Source of the DNA: Medicago truncatula
Lineage: Eukaryota; Streptophyta; Magnoliopsida; Fabales; Fabaceae
Length of the DNA stretch: 64,000 nucleotides
NCBI RefSeq assembly: GCF_003473485.1
Contig: NC_053045.1
Span: forward strand, 34,012,494 to 34,076,493
Reading direction: 5' to 3'
The notes under the pieces were generated by a model. It made no database searches. It saw nothing but the letters and a program-made list of their open reading frames with translations, and had not been told where the DNA came from. Numbering within the stretch: position 1 is the first letter of the stretch; each line of letters opens with the position of its first letter. Of the stretch, positions 24,172 through 34,405 are shown in pieces. The position numbers and the translations under genes were made by a program.

Positions 24172-27100
24172 CTAGGATTGTCTGAAGGAAGGTGATGGTG
24201 ATGCAGGAGGCTTCAAGTCCTCATACCTGAAAAGTTCATTTTCATAAGATCATAATGTCAATCTGGACCATCCGATTTCAACCAAAACGGCTTCCAATGC
24301 AGTGACTGCATGACTGGAGGATTCCTTGATCTTGGGGAATTCAGGCTCCTCTCTTTCTCTCTTCTATAATAACGAATGAAGAATCTTTGGAGAATAAATA
24401 ACAAATATTGATGGCAAGTTGGAATCAACTTACATTGCATAAGGTGAAAGTGGTCTTGACTTTGGTTCATGGAGATCCTGTCCATCCTCCTTTGGTGTAT
24501 CTTCCACGGAGAGTTGGGCTGGTCCATTGCTTGATACTGCATCAATATTGGGCACCTCACCCACAGAAGAAGTGGATACTGCATCAATATTGGGCACCTC
24601 ACCCACAGAAGATGTGGATACTGCATCAATATTGGGCACCAAACCCACAGAAGATGTATTTGGTGCATTAGGAGATGGTGAACTAGGAGGCTTTAAATCA
24701 GGATACCTATACAAAAGAAAAACAAACCACAGTTTTGATACCACAAATAGAAGTGCTAAAGTTGTTAATAACAAGAGTTGAAATTTGATCTTACATATCA
24801 TAAGTTAGAAACTGAGTAAATCGAAAAAGCTGTCCTCAAAATTGTATGATTTGATCAAAATACTCCCTCATTTTTGCAAATTGATAAATACATCCATGAA
24901 ATTGTAAAATGTTGTTCAAAATAGTCCCTTAGTAATCTTCTTTCTTAAGAGGCTATAATGTGACGCGTTAACTGAAGTTATCACACTGCAATCTGATTGC
25001 ACATCAAGGCCAGCTCACTAGGAACTAATTTGCCTATGAAATTTAGGTCATCTCAAGGACAAATTTTTCAATAATTGCAATTGTGAAGGTCTCTGAAGAC
25101 CTAAATTTCATAGGCAAATTAGTCTCTGGTGTGGCGACTTGATGTAGGATCAACATGGAAGAGCCACATATTCAGTTAAAATGTCATGTCATAGTCCCTA
25201 CCGCTAAAAGTTTACAGTGAGAGTATTTTGGCAAACATTTTACAATTTCTGGGATGTATTTCCAAATTTGCAAAAATCAAGGACTATTTCTACTGGTGCT
25301 TACAATTTCGAGGAACAATAGTGACTTTCGCACTACATATTGATTCAAAACCATGAATCCTTGATGCATTTGGCCTAATCATCTTCTCACTTATATAGTC
25401 CTAACCTAGTACATTCATCAATTACTGCAAGACTTATTCATTCACTTGAATTCAACCAAAAATCAAAGTCACAGTTATAATAAGCCAATGTGCCCTGAAC
25501 AGCTATCTCACCATCCCCTCTCTTTGTTCTATAATAAGGAATGGAGAGAATTTGGAGAAGAACTAAGAAAAAGAAAGCAAGTTGAAATCAACTTACATTG
25601 CATAAGGTGAAAGTGGTCTTGACTTTGGCTCATGGAGATTCTGTCCATCATCCTTTGGGGTATCTTCCACTGAAAGTTGAGCTGGGCCATTACTTGATTC
25701 TTCCTCAATCTTGGCCACCTCACCCACAGAAGATGTGGATATTGATGTAGTTGGTGCATTAGGAGATGGTGAACTAGGAGGCTTTAAATCGGGATATCTG
25801 CAGGTATATAAAATACACAAGGAAAACAAACCACAAATTTAGGATACCATGGATAAAAGTGCTAAAGTAGTTCATAACAAGGTATCTGCAGGTTTTAAAT
25901 CCTCATAGCTGCCAAATTAAAGAGGTTTAGATAGGAAATTAGATGATAGATAATGTGTACTAACATATGATATCACCACAAAATTAGAAAGCGGCTTACG
26001 CTGCAAAAGGAGAAAGAGACTCCTTCCCTTTTGAGGAAGTTGTTGTCTGAGAAATGACATTTATTTCTGGAATGCTACTTGGAGCATCTGAAGAACTAGG
26101 TGTTGGCACTGCATCACTGATATTTATCTGCTTCTTGTCACTAGGCTTAACTGGGGAAGGGGATGACGGTGGTTTTAAATCCTCATAACTGAAAATTTAT
26201 ATACCAAATTAGTTATTTGGCCTCCGTAGTCCACATAAAAATTTACTGTCAACAAATATTAGCAAGCTGGCTTACGCAGTATAAGGAGAAAGCGGCTGTT
26301 TTGCCACTAGTTTCGGTTGTTCTGTTTCTTTCTGAGGAGTGATGCTAGGTACTTCTGCCACTGGTTCTGGTTGTTCTGTTTCTTTCTGAGGGGCAATGCT
26401 AGGTACTGCTTCCGTGACATTAGCTGAGGGAGCTGGACTACTAACAGCTGCAGTATCTGGTTCCTGTACCTTCTAAAGAAAACCGTAGATCAATTAACAG
26501 GAATGTTGAACTACTAGGCAGGAGGAGTTGAATTGTAAGATCAACAATCCTTCTTTCTCAAGACTAAACTTAACAAAATTTTCATTAAGTTCAAAATATA
26601 CAGATCACAAAATGTATTATATATGGAAGTACTTACCTTAGGTGAAGGAATGTAAGGGCGTTGAGAAGGTATCTTCGCAAGAAGTTTTTCCGCAGGTGTC
26701 AATGGCGCAGTTGTCTCGGCAATGACCTCCACTATTTTACAATATGAAAGTTCGGGATTCTTAGCCATGGCTGCCATGAGTTCAGCAACCTGAATTGAGA
26801 GATTTATCAACTTCCATATATCTATATATCTTAAATCGATAGTTACATACACAAAAACGATTTAAATGATAAGTACCTGAAGGTTTGACACTTGACCACC
26901 AAATAAAGTATCTTCAGTTGATAGGGTTACATTATGAGTTTCCTTGTAAGCATCAGTAGGCCTCTCCATGCCTCCAGGTCTCACTATCTGAAAAGAGTGT
27001 CATAACAATAACATAATAATAAGATAATTAGGACCCCGTGCTGCGCTTTGGCGTAATTAGTATCACAATGACTTACTGTGTATGGAAGTCCACTTGCTAG

Positions 27101-28686
27101 CAATGCTTCTTCTGCCTTCCTTTTCCAACACAAGACTCCCCAAAATAAACTACAAAAATAGAACTAAGAAATCAGTTGAACTACTTTAAGATGCGAACAT
27201 GATGAGTAAGCTTAATTTCATACTCACTTGAGAATAGCTGCAGGAAAACCAAATTTGTTTGTTCCCAGTGAAGTAACCAATATGAAGTGATTTACTTTGG
27301 CAACAGATGCTGCATCATGACACAATAAACAAAAACATTTGTTTTCAACATTTAAGCCTAAAACAAATAGCATTGAAACAGAAACATAATAAAAGCTCTT
27401 GTTACCGGCATCAACTAGGTTTTTGGTGGCCATGTAATCTATTCGATAAGGTCCGGTAATGTCGAAAATTTCCTTCTCACTGGCACCAATGGTGCATATT
27501 ACAGTTGATGCATTCCCTAATGCTGATTTAATCTGTTCTGGCTTCTCCAAATCACATTCCACAATTTCAAGCTTCTCTACAGCTGGGCTAAAAACCAAAA
27601 ACATTCTGTTATCCAACACAGCAGCATTTTTGTCAATGAGAAAAACTTTCTTGGCTTACCTTCACTCCCTCCACTTGTACCATCAAGCTTCAATTGTTTA
27701 ACACTCTGCACATAGAATACTCATATCTTTAATGCATATCCAATTATCCATTTTAAGAAGCTAATCATAACTATTAGTCATGTCACTTAGGCCTTGTTTA
27801 GACAAACAACTTAATCAATCGTTTATAGCATACACGCTTATCATATAGTAAGTGATTACGTATAAGCTATTTCTATAACAAATACAATAAGGCCAAAAAA
27901 ATTTCATATAAGCTATAAGATGTTTTGATAAGCTACCCTGAGCTTATGCTGGCTGTTAGTTCATCCCGGTGAGCTTAGGAAAATAAGCTGAAAACAGTTT
28001 ATGTATGGACATGTCATAAGCTATTTCTATAAGCTCTCCTAAACAGTCTCACAAGTGCTAATGCTAGTAGATAAACTCAAATAAGTGAATCCAAATATGC
28101 CATTAGTTAAATCACCACCAAAGAGTGTAACCTTTCTATTACCTGAACCAATGAACCAGCTCTCTGCGCACTCCTTACGCCAGCTCTGACTTTAAAACCA
28201 AGCTTTATAAGCTCCCTGTATGAAACTAACACTATTCAGCATTTTGCAACAAAAAAAGTTACAATCTCAAAAGGTGGAGTTGAGTAGTGTGGAGTAAGAA
28301 ATGTACCTGACTGTTCTTGAACCAACTTTTCCAGTAGCACCAGCAACAAATACTAAATTATCATCCTTGGAATCTTTTTTCTCAGGAATCCCCTCAGCAG
28401 TACTAGATTTTGTTGAACCTTGAATGAAGATACATACATGTTTAACATTCACACACACTAAAATAAGAAGAAAATGGTTTGAAAAGAAACATGGTTTATC
28501 ACCTGAAACTTGAGCCCTTATGATATTGCTACGGATTCTGTTCTTGCAAGGTGTTGTGGTGAAAGGATAGTTGATGAAATGTGAGTATTTGGAAAGGTTG
28601 ACATGGCCAGAAGGTTTAACTGCTGCAGCCTCTCTACGTGTTAGAGAGGAGGGAATGGTAGTTGAGGTGACTGAGAAAGCCTCCAT
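24172..28686 (-). CDS. TIC62: TIC62, chloroplast SDR-like protein with FNR-binding repeats
   Basis: Fourteen exons: 28686-28503, 28418-28307, 28215-28143, 27705-27660, 27582-27406, 27309-27228, 27149-27077, 26987-26877, 26789-26637, 26472-26276, 26188-26000, 25797-25597, 24706-24434 and 24226-24172. All joins keep frame and give about 641 aa. An N-terminal transit peptide rich in Ser/Thr/Arg precedes the dinucleotide-binding motif VFVAGATGKVGSRTVR (about residues 84-99) of the atypical SDR domain. The C-terminus has four Pro/Ser modules, each with SPYxxY(E/P)DLKPPxSPSP, the kind that tethers ferredoxin-NADP reductase to TIC62 at the inner envelope, stroma and thylakoid. Exon 13 also contains a triplicated 14-residue unit. 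Introns 3 and 12 carry MITEs. A possible extra micro-exon near 25878-25905 is left out. The identity is firm, the repeat-region exon set a little less so. Confidence 0.92.
24530..24655 (-). repeat. Triplicated 42-bp unit in TIC62 exon 13
   Basis: Three adjacent, almost identical 42-bp units encode xTSSVGxVPNIDAV on the minus strand. They differ only at a Glu/Leu and an adjoining residue. The unit length is a multiple of three, so the frame is kept. The high identity implies a recent slippage or unequal-crossover expansion. Confidence 0.85.
24825..25335. mobile_element. Fold-back MITE in TIC62 intron 12
   Basis: The two halves of this roughly 510-bp block are inverted copies of each other. 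CTAATTTGCCTATGAAATTT, part of a perfect 25-bp arm (25025-25049), is repeated inverted at 25098-25122. Farther out, TTTTTGCAAATT and ACATCC(A/C)... GAAATTGTAAAATGT also recur inverted. The RNA could fold into a long hairpin. No ORF is present, and it lies between two duplicated exon modules. Confidence 0.75.
25878..25905 (-). other. Possible micro-exon or decayed repeat module of TIC62
   Basis: After a good acceptor (TTTGGCAG) the minus strand reads C-TAT-GAG-GAT-TTA-AAA-CCT, i.e. YEDLKP, the core of the TIC62 repeat. It then ends at TTGTTATG, a weak donor. If spliced it would keep frame and add about ten residues between exons 11 and 12. It could equally be the remnant of a deleted module. 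Confidence 0.4.
27789..28087. mobile_element. 'CTTATAAGCT' MITE-like repeat, copy B
   Basis: It starts GCCTTGTTTAGACAAACAAC, contains repeated ATAAGCT/AGCTTAT words, and ends near ACTCAAATAAGTGAATCC. It lies in TIC62 intron 3 and belongs to the same family as 16900-17370 and 35300-35580. Confidence 0.55.
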
Positions 28687-29198
28687 TGGTATGGAAGTAT
28701 GAACTCTTTGGTGGGAAAGTATATATGAAGTGTTGAATAGTTTTGATCATACTATGTTAAATTTATGTTGTTGTTATGTTATTATATTATCCATTAGAAT
28801 CTTCTCTCATTGGCAGTGGTGCAATCCTTTGCTATGTGTGGATATCATATCATGACCCTGCCCCACATCACACTGCACCAGTGATCAGTCCTCAACATTT
28901 GTGGGTTATATAAGATTGGTCAGCATTCAAGGGTGTTCAACAAATGTTGGTTTATAAATATTAAAGACTTGTATAAAATTCATCGGATTTTTTTTTTTTT
29001 TTTCATTCTTTTCACACCTAGAATGTGACCGAAAAAACATTTTAACTAATAGTATGAATTTGGTCGAAAAATAAGTAAAATTTAACTAAAATTGGTCATA
29101 TAAAAAATAATATTTGGGTACCACAAATTCATTTTTTTTATGCAACAGTAACCATTTACATCAAACCTCATACCTCATGATTGATTGTTATTAGTAAA
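28687..29198. other. Intergenic region upstream of TIC62
   Basis: Likely TIC62 promoter and 5' leader nearest 28687, then AT-rich spacer with a T-run near 28990. No gene. Confidence 0.55.
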
Positions 29199-29230
29199 CT
29201 AGTTACAAATCCGTACTTCGCACGGGTTGA
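29199..29230 (-). mobile_element. Helitron-like 3' terminus
   Basis: Read on the minus strand: CCGTGC-GAA-GTACGG can form a six-pair stem with one G-T pair. ATTTGTAA follows, then CTAG at 29202-29199 with T as the next base. A short GC hairpin about ten bases before a terminal CTRR, inserted at A|T, is the defining 3' end of Helitron rolling-circle transposons. The matching 5' TC end was not securely found. Confidence 0.6.
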
Positions 29231-29701
29231 ATAAGGTATGTGGTAAAAAAATTGTTCCAAAGGAAAATATTATGATTTGAAAAAAAATTATGGTATATAA
29301 AAAAGGAAAATATATTGAAAGATTAATGATTATTGAATTATTGAGCTATTCTTCTGAAGGCCGGAATTTGAAATTCGTTAATTTATTCTACGGTCTACAA
29401 ATATTGTCTTAACACAATATTTTTGAGGTTCTTATCATGAAACGATATTAAATTTTGTATGGAGTCGCTCAGATATAAGAAACAAATGTAATTGATTTAG
29501 ATAACACATCACACAATGTCTTAAGATCCAAGTAATGCAGATCATAGGAACAATATTAAAGCACACAACTTATAGGAACATAGGAATTAGGAGTATCATG
29601 GGAGAAAAACTCAAAACACAATGCCATTGTCTGAGGCATAACAGGTATTTACAACAAAATAAAACACATGAAGAGGAACCTTATATGATATGCTTGCAAG
29701 T

Positions 29702-29963
29702 CTAATGACGACCTTTCTGGCGAACAATCTCAACAAATAGTGAGTTAGGAGGATCCTCAAGATCAAAGACCAAACTATCCCCTTGACGCAATTTACTATC
29801 CTTCAGAAATTTGTTCCAATCTTCCTCTAAATATTTTTCATTCGGACCCCTATTTAAAGTGATAAGTTTGCAGTCATATTTTTTGGCGGTATTCCAATCC
29901 TGCAATGTAATGCTCTCTTGTGTGTCGGGAATGACATTGATCGAGATCATATTGGGGAAGTGC
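29702..29963 (-). pseudogene. B3-domain-like exon fragment
   Basis: After an acceptor (TTTTCTAG) the frame runs about 86 codons to a TAG. The segment EKYLEEDWNKFLKDSKLRQG, then DSLVFDLEDPP, resembles the second half of a plant B3 DNA-binding domain (GWxxFxxxNxLxxGDxxxF). The first half of the domain and any start exon are not seen nearby. It could be the last exon of a larger gene or a captured fragment. Similarity to B3 is by eye only. Confidence 0.45.
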
Positions 29964-30751
29964 TAGAAAAAAAAAAAAAACTAACATGCTTTAGTAACCA
30001 ACTAAATATTGAATAACTAAATCGGTAAGTTATGATAATTTGAAACTTTTAGGAGTGTGCTAAATGACCATGATGCAATTGTGATTATAGTTCAAGTTGA
30101 AATAGAGTTCTATAAGTAGAATATATAGCTAAGAAAGTTGGAGAACATTGTGCACTTTGTCAGTCATGTTTTCCTATTAGGCATAACTGGGCCTGCTAAC
30201 TGAAAAAGAATATACAATTTCCATTTCCACTTATGAGTAAAAAACTTATCTGAGGGATTATTACTTGTGCATGTGCCTGTACCTGTGCCTATCCCATTCT
30301 AACTCTTTTGAGCTTCAGTCTTGGATAATTTTTAGAAAATAAGACTACTAATCTAACAAAATTCCTATGTCCTAATATTATGAGAGTCCTATTATTCTAA
30401 TATTTATTATATACCTCAATTACTTCCTAGAATGATAAATTAGTAAGAGGAAATATTTATGTTCCCTTGAACAGACTGCAAATTAATGTGAAATATTTAT
30501 TACATACCAATAGGCAATAGATATCATCATGTCCTTAAGATCGACAGAAGGATTGAAGCAAATCAATGTATCAGGACCTTGCCCATTCTCATTTCAAGTT
30601 TAACCTTTCATAATCACACAATCTAGGGAAATTAGTATGCAAAAAAAAAAAAAAACCATGGCGATAAAAAAACTTAACCATCACAGGTCACTAATCAATC
30701 AATATGAAGATCAGGAAATAAGGCTATGCAATAAGAGATAGTTGTGCTTAC

Positions 30752-31785
30752 CATCAAATCGCAACCTTGGCCGTAAGAGCCACATTTTCCGCCATGAGCC
30801 GTCGTATTTTGATTGAAGTATCTTATAGTTTTCAACCGCTTCAGAGAGCTTCATAAGAAGGCTCCGTAGTCAGAAATTAGACTTATAAGCAGTAGAAGAT
30901 CCATATTCAAAACCTCCAATGACATTACCTGCCAACCCTTCAAGCATGCATTGCGCCAAAGTACAGGGTTACGAATTGTATACCGCCATTTTCAACTCAC
31001 ACAAGAGGCTTTTCCCATATCATATGGAGTCATTCGAGCAAATACCTGCAAAATGTATTCAATAAATTTCTCTCTGAGACATTGCTCTTGTATTTGATAA
31101 TGATTTTTTAACCATAAACCTTTCTGATTCTTATTTTAAGAACAGTTTCTGTTCTCAAAGCCGTTAGAATCAACGATAATGCACCAAATACCATCAATAA
31201 GTTGTGCAAGTGAGAGACATAGATGATTTTTTAATTTAATATTGTAAAAATGATGCCTTCTTTTAAGTTTCAAGTGTACGAAGAGCTTTGTTAATGTCTT
31301 CTAACGTTGTTACATAAAATGACCAAACAGACCCACGCCAAATATCGTACATGAGTTATCTGATCTGAAGTATGAGCATACAAACGCAAACAAACCAACT
31401 ACTCCCACACATTGTAACTGGTCTCACACCATATCAAAAAGTCATGACCAAATAGTGTAGTTACATACATCATGTGAAATACAATACCTCAAAGAGCAGC
31501 TCATCTGGTAAGCAACGGTGTAAAAGAGAAGAATCAACATGAGGCTTTCTACTTGCACTACCAAATGGCGCAACAGGTCTCACATTAACCCCATAAAGAT
31601 CTTTAACCAAAACACATAAAAACTATAAGTGAATCTGACTGAGCAAAAAATACAACACAATAGTAAATAACCATGGTAGCTAGCAGCGTTGTACATACCA
31701 AGCCATGGCCTCCTTGTAACAAAGTAGTTAACAGTCTTCAACCTCAAAACCGATTCCAACTCAGAAGGGACCGTTAAAGCAAAAT
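30752..31785 (-). pseudogene. F-box protein 7-like gene fragment with nonsense mutation
   Basis: Four exons on the minus strand keep plausible GT-AG borders: 31785-31699, 31600-31488, 31045-30929 and 30848-30752. They encode [30 protein letters not shown] with [26 protein letters not shown] with [20 protein letters not shown]; and [20 protein letters not shown]. This is the FBP7 (At1g21760)-type F-box protein, a substrate adaptor of SCF ligases. The third exon has TGA at 30994-30992 where CVCRKW is expected, so the F-box is cut. The start and all exons after MWLLRPRLR are missing. Confidence 0.75.
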
Positions 31786-32503
31786 CTACAAACAATAAAC
31801 GAAGACACACTTCGACATCAAACAGGTAATTCGTCCGATTTAAAATTATAATTAATTAAGATGACACTGATCATTTTACAACCGTCTCCAAGAGAATTTG
31901 AACTCTGCCACAAGGTCGTACTCTTAACAATGAGCTGATATCTTATGGACATAATCCTTCCAATTTCAATTATATAATATGCTCAAAGTTAATTACTCTT
32001 CACAGAAAAATATAATTCAGAACATGAAATGACCTCAAATGCATATTCAGCTGAAAGCAACGGGATCTCAAAAATATTAATTTACCGAAAAAATTTAAAA
32101 CCTGTATTAAAATTGAAAAATAATAGACACCAAAAAAGAAAACCAAGAGATAATTTTACAACTATAGTTGGTCACATACACAGACACAAATAAAATGCTT
32201 AAAAATTAAAATTGACTTATTTTCACAGTAGCAATTCATGAATATGTTGCAATCGTCAATGTGAACAATTTCAATGTAGATAAATCTCAAGAGAAAAAGT
32301 ATGAATAAGAGAACATGAAGACCCATCTATTCTAGTTTCTTCTATGGCAAAATAGATGAGAAAGAAACAAATAAAAGTGGAAGAAGACTATATGTTGTCT
32401 AAATACAATTGATTACCTAACTAAGAAAGACTATATATAGCATTAGGCATATGATGAATTAAAAATCAGCAATAAAATTAAGTATCCAAAAAAATTAATA
32501 TTA

Positions 32504-32628
32504 CTCTCTCGGCTCCTTTTTAACCGTCAAATAAAAGTTATTTACATACACATTGAACTTTAAAAATGGCAAAGAAATGAAAACACATTTTTACTACAAA
32601 TGCGACAATTAAAATGTAACCAAGGGAG
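32504..32628. mobile_element. Stowaway-like MITE
   Basis: A 125-bp block starting CTCTCTCGGCTCCTTTTTAA and ending, reverse complemented, CTCCCTTGGTTACATTTTAA. TA dinucleotides lie at both flanks (32502-32503 and 32629-32630). It abuts the bHLH exon fragment. Confidence 0.6.
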
Positions 32629-32643
32629 TAGTAACTAATGTAC

Positions 32644-32811
32644 CTCTGAGCAAGAAGCCTGCATTGTGAAATCATTGAAACAGCTAATAACATATTGTTG
32701 AATCTCAAGGCCTAATGATGCTTCCAATGTGTTTACTGTGGATATCAACAACCCTGGCTTCCGTGCACAACAAATTTCAACCCTTGTGTCTGCACTCCTC
32801 TCCACCTCAAA
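32644..32811 (-). pseudogene. bHLH93/61-like C-terminal (ACT-like) exon fragment
   Basis: An acceptor TTTGCAG opens a 56-codon exon reading FEVERSADTRVEICCARKPG, then LLISTVNTLEASLGLEIQQ and YVISCFNDFTMQASCSE, with a GT donor at 32643-32642. This matches the C-terminal ACT-like domain of ICE/bHLH93-type plant transcription factors. No bHLH exon is seen upstream to 34 kb and no terminal exon downstream, so the exon stands alone. Confidence 0.7.
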
Positions 32812-33373
32812 CTGCAAAGTAACAAAAAAAAATAGAAAATATACACAGAAATAAAAATAGATGCAGGATTAATTAGGGATTTTCACCAAAAAAACAATAA
32901 CAATTGGATCCTTCAACACAGATTAATTTCAAAAGGGTACACTTTTTTCTTTTCAATTTACATAGATATGTTGACAGTATGAGAATGGCTGAATGATCAT
33001 GACATGACAATATGAGCTAGGTTCTATGAGACTGGTTTAAGATCTATGGATCAACAACATGATACAAACTGTATAAATCAAGATCATTGATGCTATAAAA
33101 AATTCCATTTATCTTCCGCATTGTTCTTTAGCTATATTGACTCTATTCATTTTGAGTACTCTACTGTATTTTTCTGTCATCATTTATTTAAAAAAATGTC
33201 ACAAAGAAATGTTTAAATTTCTTTCAACTTCTCAACTTATATGTGGGAGCTATAAAATTAGAACCAACTCACATGAAAGCTTAAGTTGGTTTCTTCTTGT
33301 GTGTCGATGTCCTTATAATTAGCTAACTAATCTAATACTAAACTTTTTGGATATCAGATTAAAATTGCTGGTA

Positions 33374-33406
33374 TTTTTCACATATCTTTTAAAGATATGT
33401 GAAAAA
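33374..33406. repeat. Perfect 16-bp inverted repeat
   Basis: TTTTTCACATATCTTT, one T, then AAAGATATGTGAAAAA. The arms are perfectly complementary with a one-base spacer. It lies in intergenic DNA between the bHLH fragment and the helicase gene and may be a MITE relic or a palindrome with no function. Confidence 0.8.
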
Positions 33407-33541
33407 CCTTAGATTTTAACATAGTTTGAAGCAAAGATTAATCTTATATCGGATGAATCAAAACTCAAAAAGAGTTCGAAACTCTATTTGATTATTTATT
33501 TGTTGAACTAATTTGTTTCATGAGTCAACTCAACATATCTA

Positions 33542-33850
33542 CTTCCTCCGTCCCATAATAACTGAGCATTTTCCTCATTTCACACATATTAAGAAAAAGT
33601 GTATAAGTGAAAGAGGAAGTAAAATGGTTTTGAGTGTTTTTGTTAAGTATTAGTGCATTCTTCTTTGTTATAAATATAAAGTTGAATATATTGAATTGGA
33701 AATGGTGAAAATAGTAATTTTTTTTTTTGTAATTAGAGTTACAATTGAAAAAAAGTAGTAATTAATATTGTATTCGAAAGTGAAATGGGTCAATTTTTTT
33801 AAACAATATTTTTTTTGCAAATGGCTCAATTATTATGAAACATAGAGAAT
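33542..33850. mobile_element. Stowaway-like MITE
   Basis: The left end CTTCCTCCGTCCCATAATAA pairs with the inverted right end ATTCTCTATGTTTCATAATA, with imperfect arms of about 30 bp. The core is AT-rich and non-coding. It is the CTCCGTCCC class common upstream of plant genes. Confidence 0.65.
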
Positions 33851-34377
33851 AATAAAAAAGAAAAATAGCATCAGTAAAACATAACTTGTCAAAAAAGAAA
33901 AATAACATTGATAAGACTATTGATACAACCATCTATATCTATCTATCATTATGTGTGTTTGTGTGTGGTTGTTAATTTACAACCACCTAAAAATATTAAG
34001 GAGTAAATTAGAAACCTACACCTACCCACCACCCAGATATTGATATAGTAAATTTTTTCGAGAAATATACAGTACCATACCCACCCTTTGCCATCAGCCC
34101 ATCATAACAAATATTAGGAAAATAGAATGATAATTCTCATTAATGAAAATAGAGGTTACAATGCATATATATACAAAAAGGAGGGAGCATAGTAACTAAA
34201 CATATGCCAGCAACTAGCTTATTAAAACTTAAACTATGGTTGTTTGAGCTGCAAGTTATCTGTATTGATAGCATGCTTCTCTTCTTCCTTTGTACTCTGT
34301 GATAACAAACACTGCCGCAAACTAAACCTAAACGACGCCGTTGTGTTCATCTTCTACCTTCAGATCCTTCTTCACTA

Positions 34378-34400
34378 CTCTCTCTCTCTCTCTCTCTCTC
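34378..34400 (+). repeat. (CT)n microsatellite in helicase leader
   Basis: An uninterrupted CT run ends five bases before the ATG of the helicase. CT-rich leaders are common in plant 5' UTRs and may aid transcription or translation. Length polymorphism is likely. Confidence 0.85.
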
Positions 34401-34405
34401 AAGCA

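Noticed and set aside
24258-24781. Overlapping ORFs on both strands (136, 87 and 84 codons) with internal repeats
   Set aside because: They are shadows of the repetitive TIC62 exon 13, whose frame is fixed by splice sites and by the family motif.
34244-34405. In-frame upstream extension of the RH32 first exon
   Set aside because: It spans the CT microsatellite leader and has no family similarity. The ATG at 34406 gives the usual N-terminus and length.
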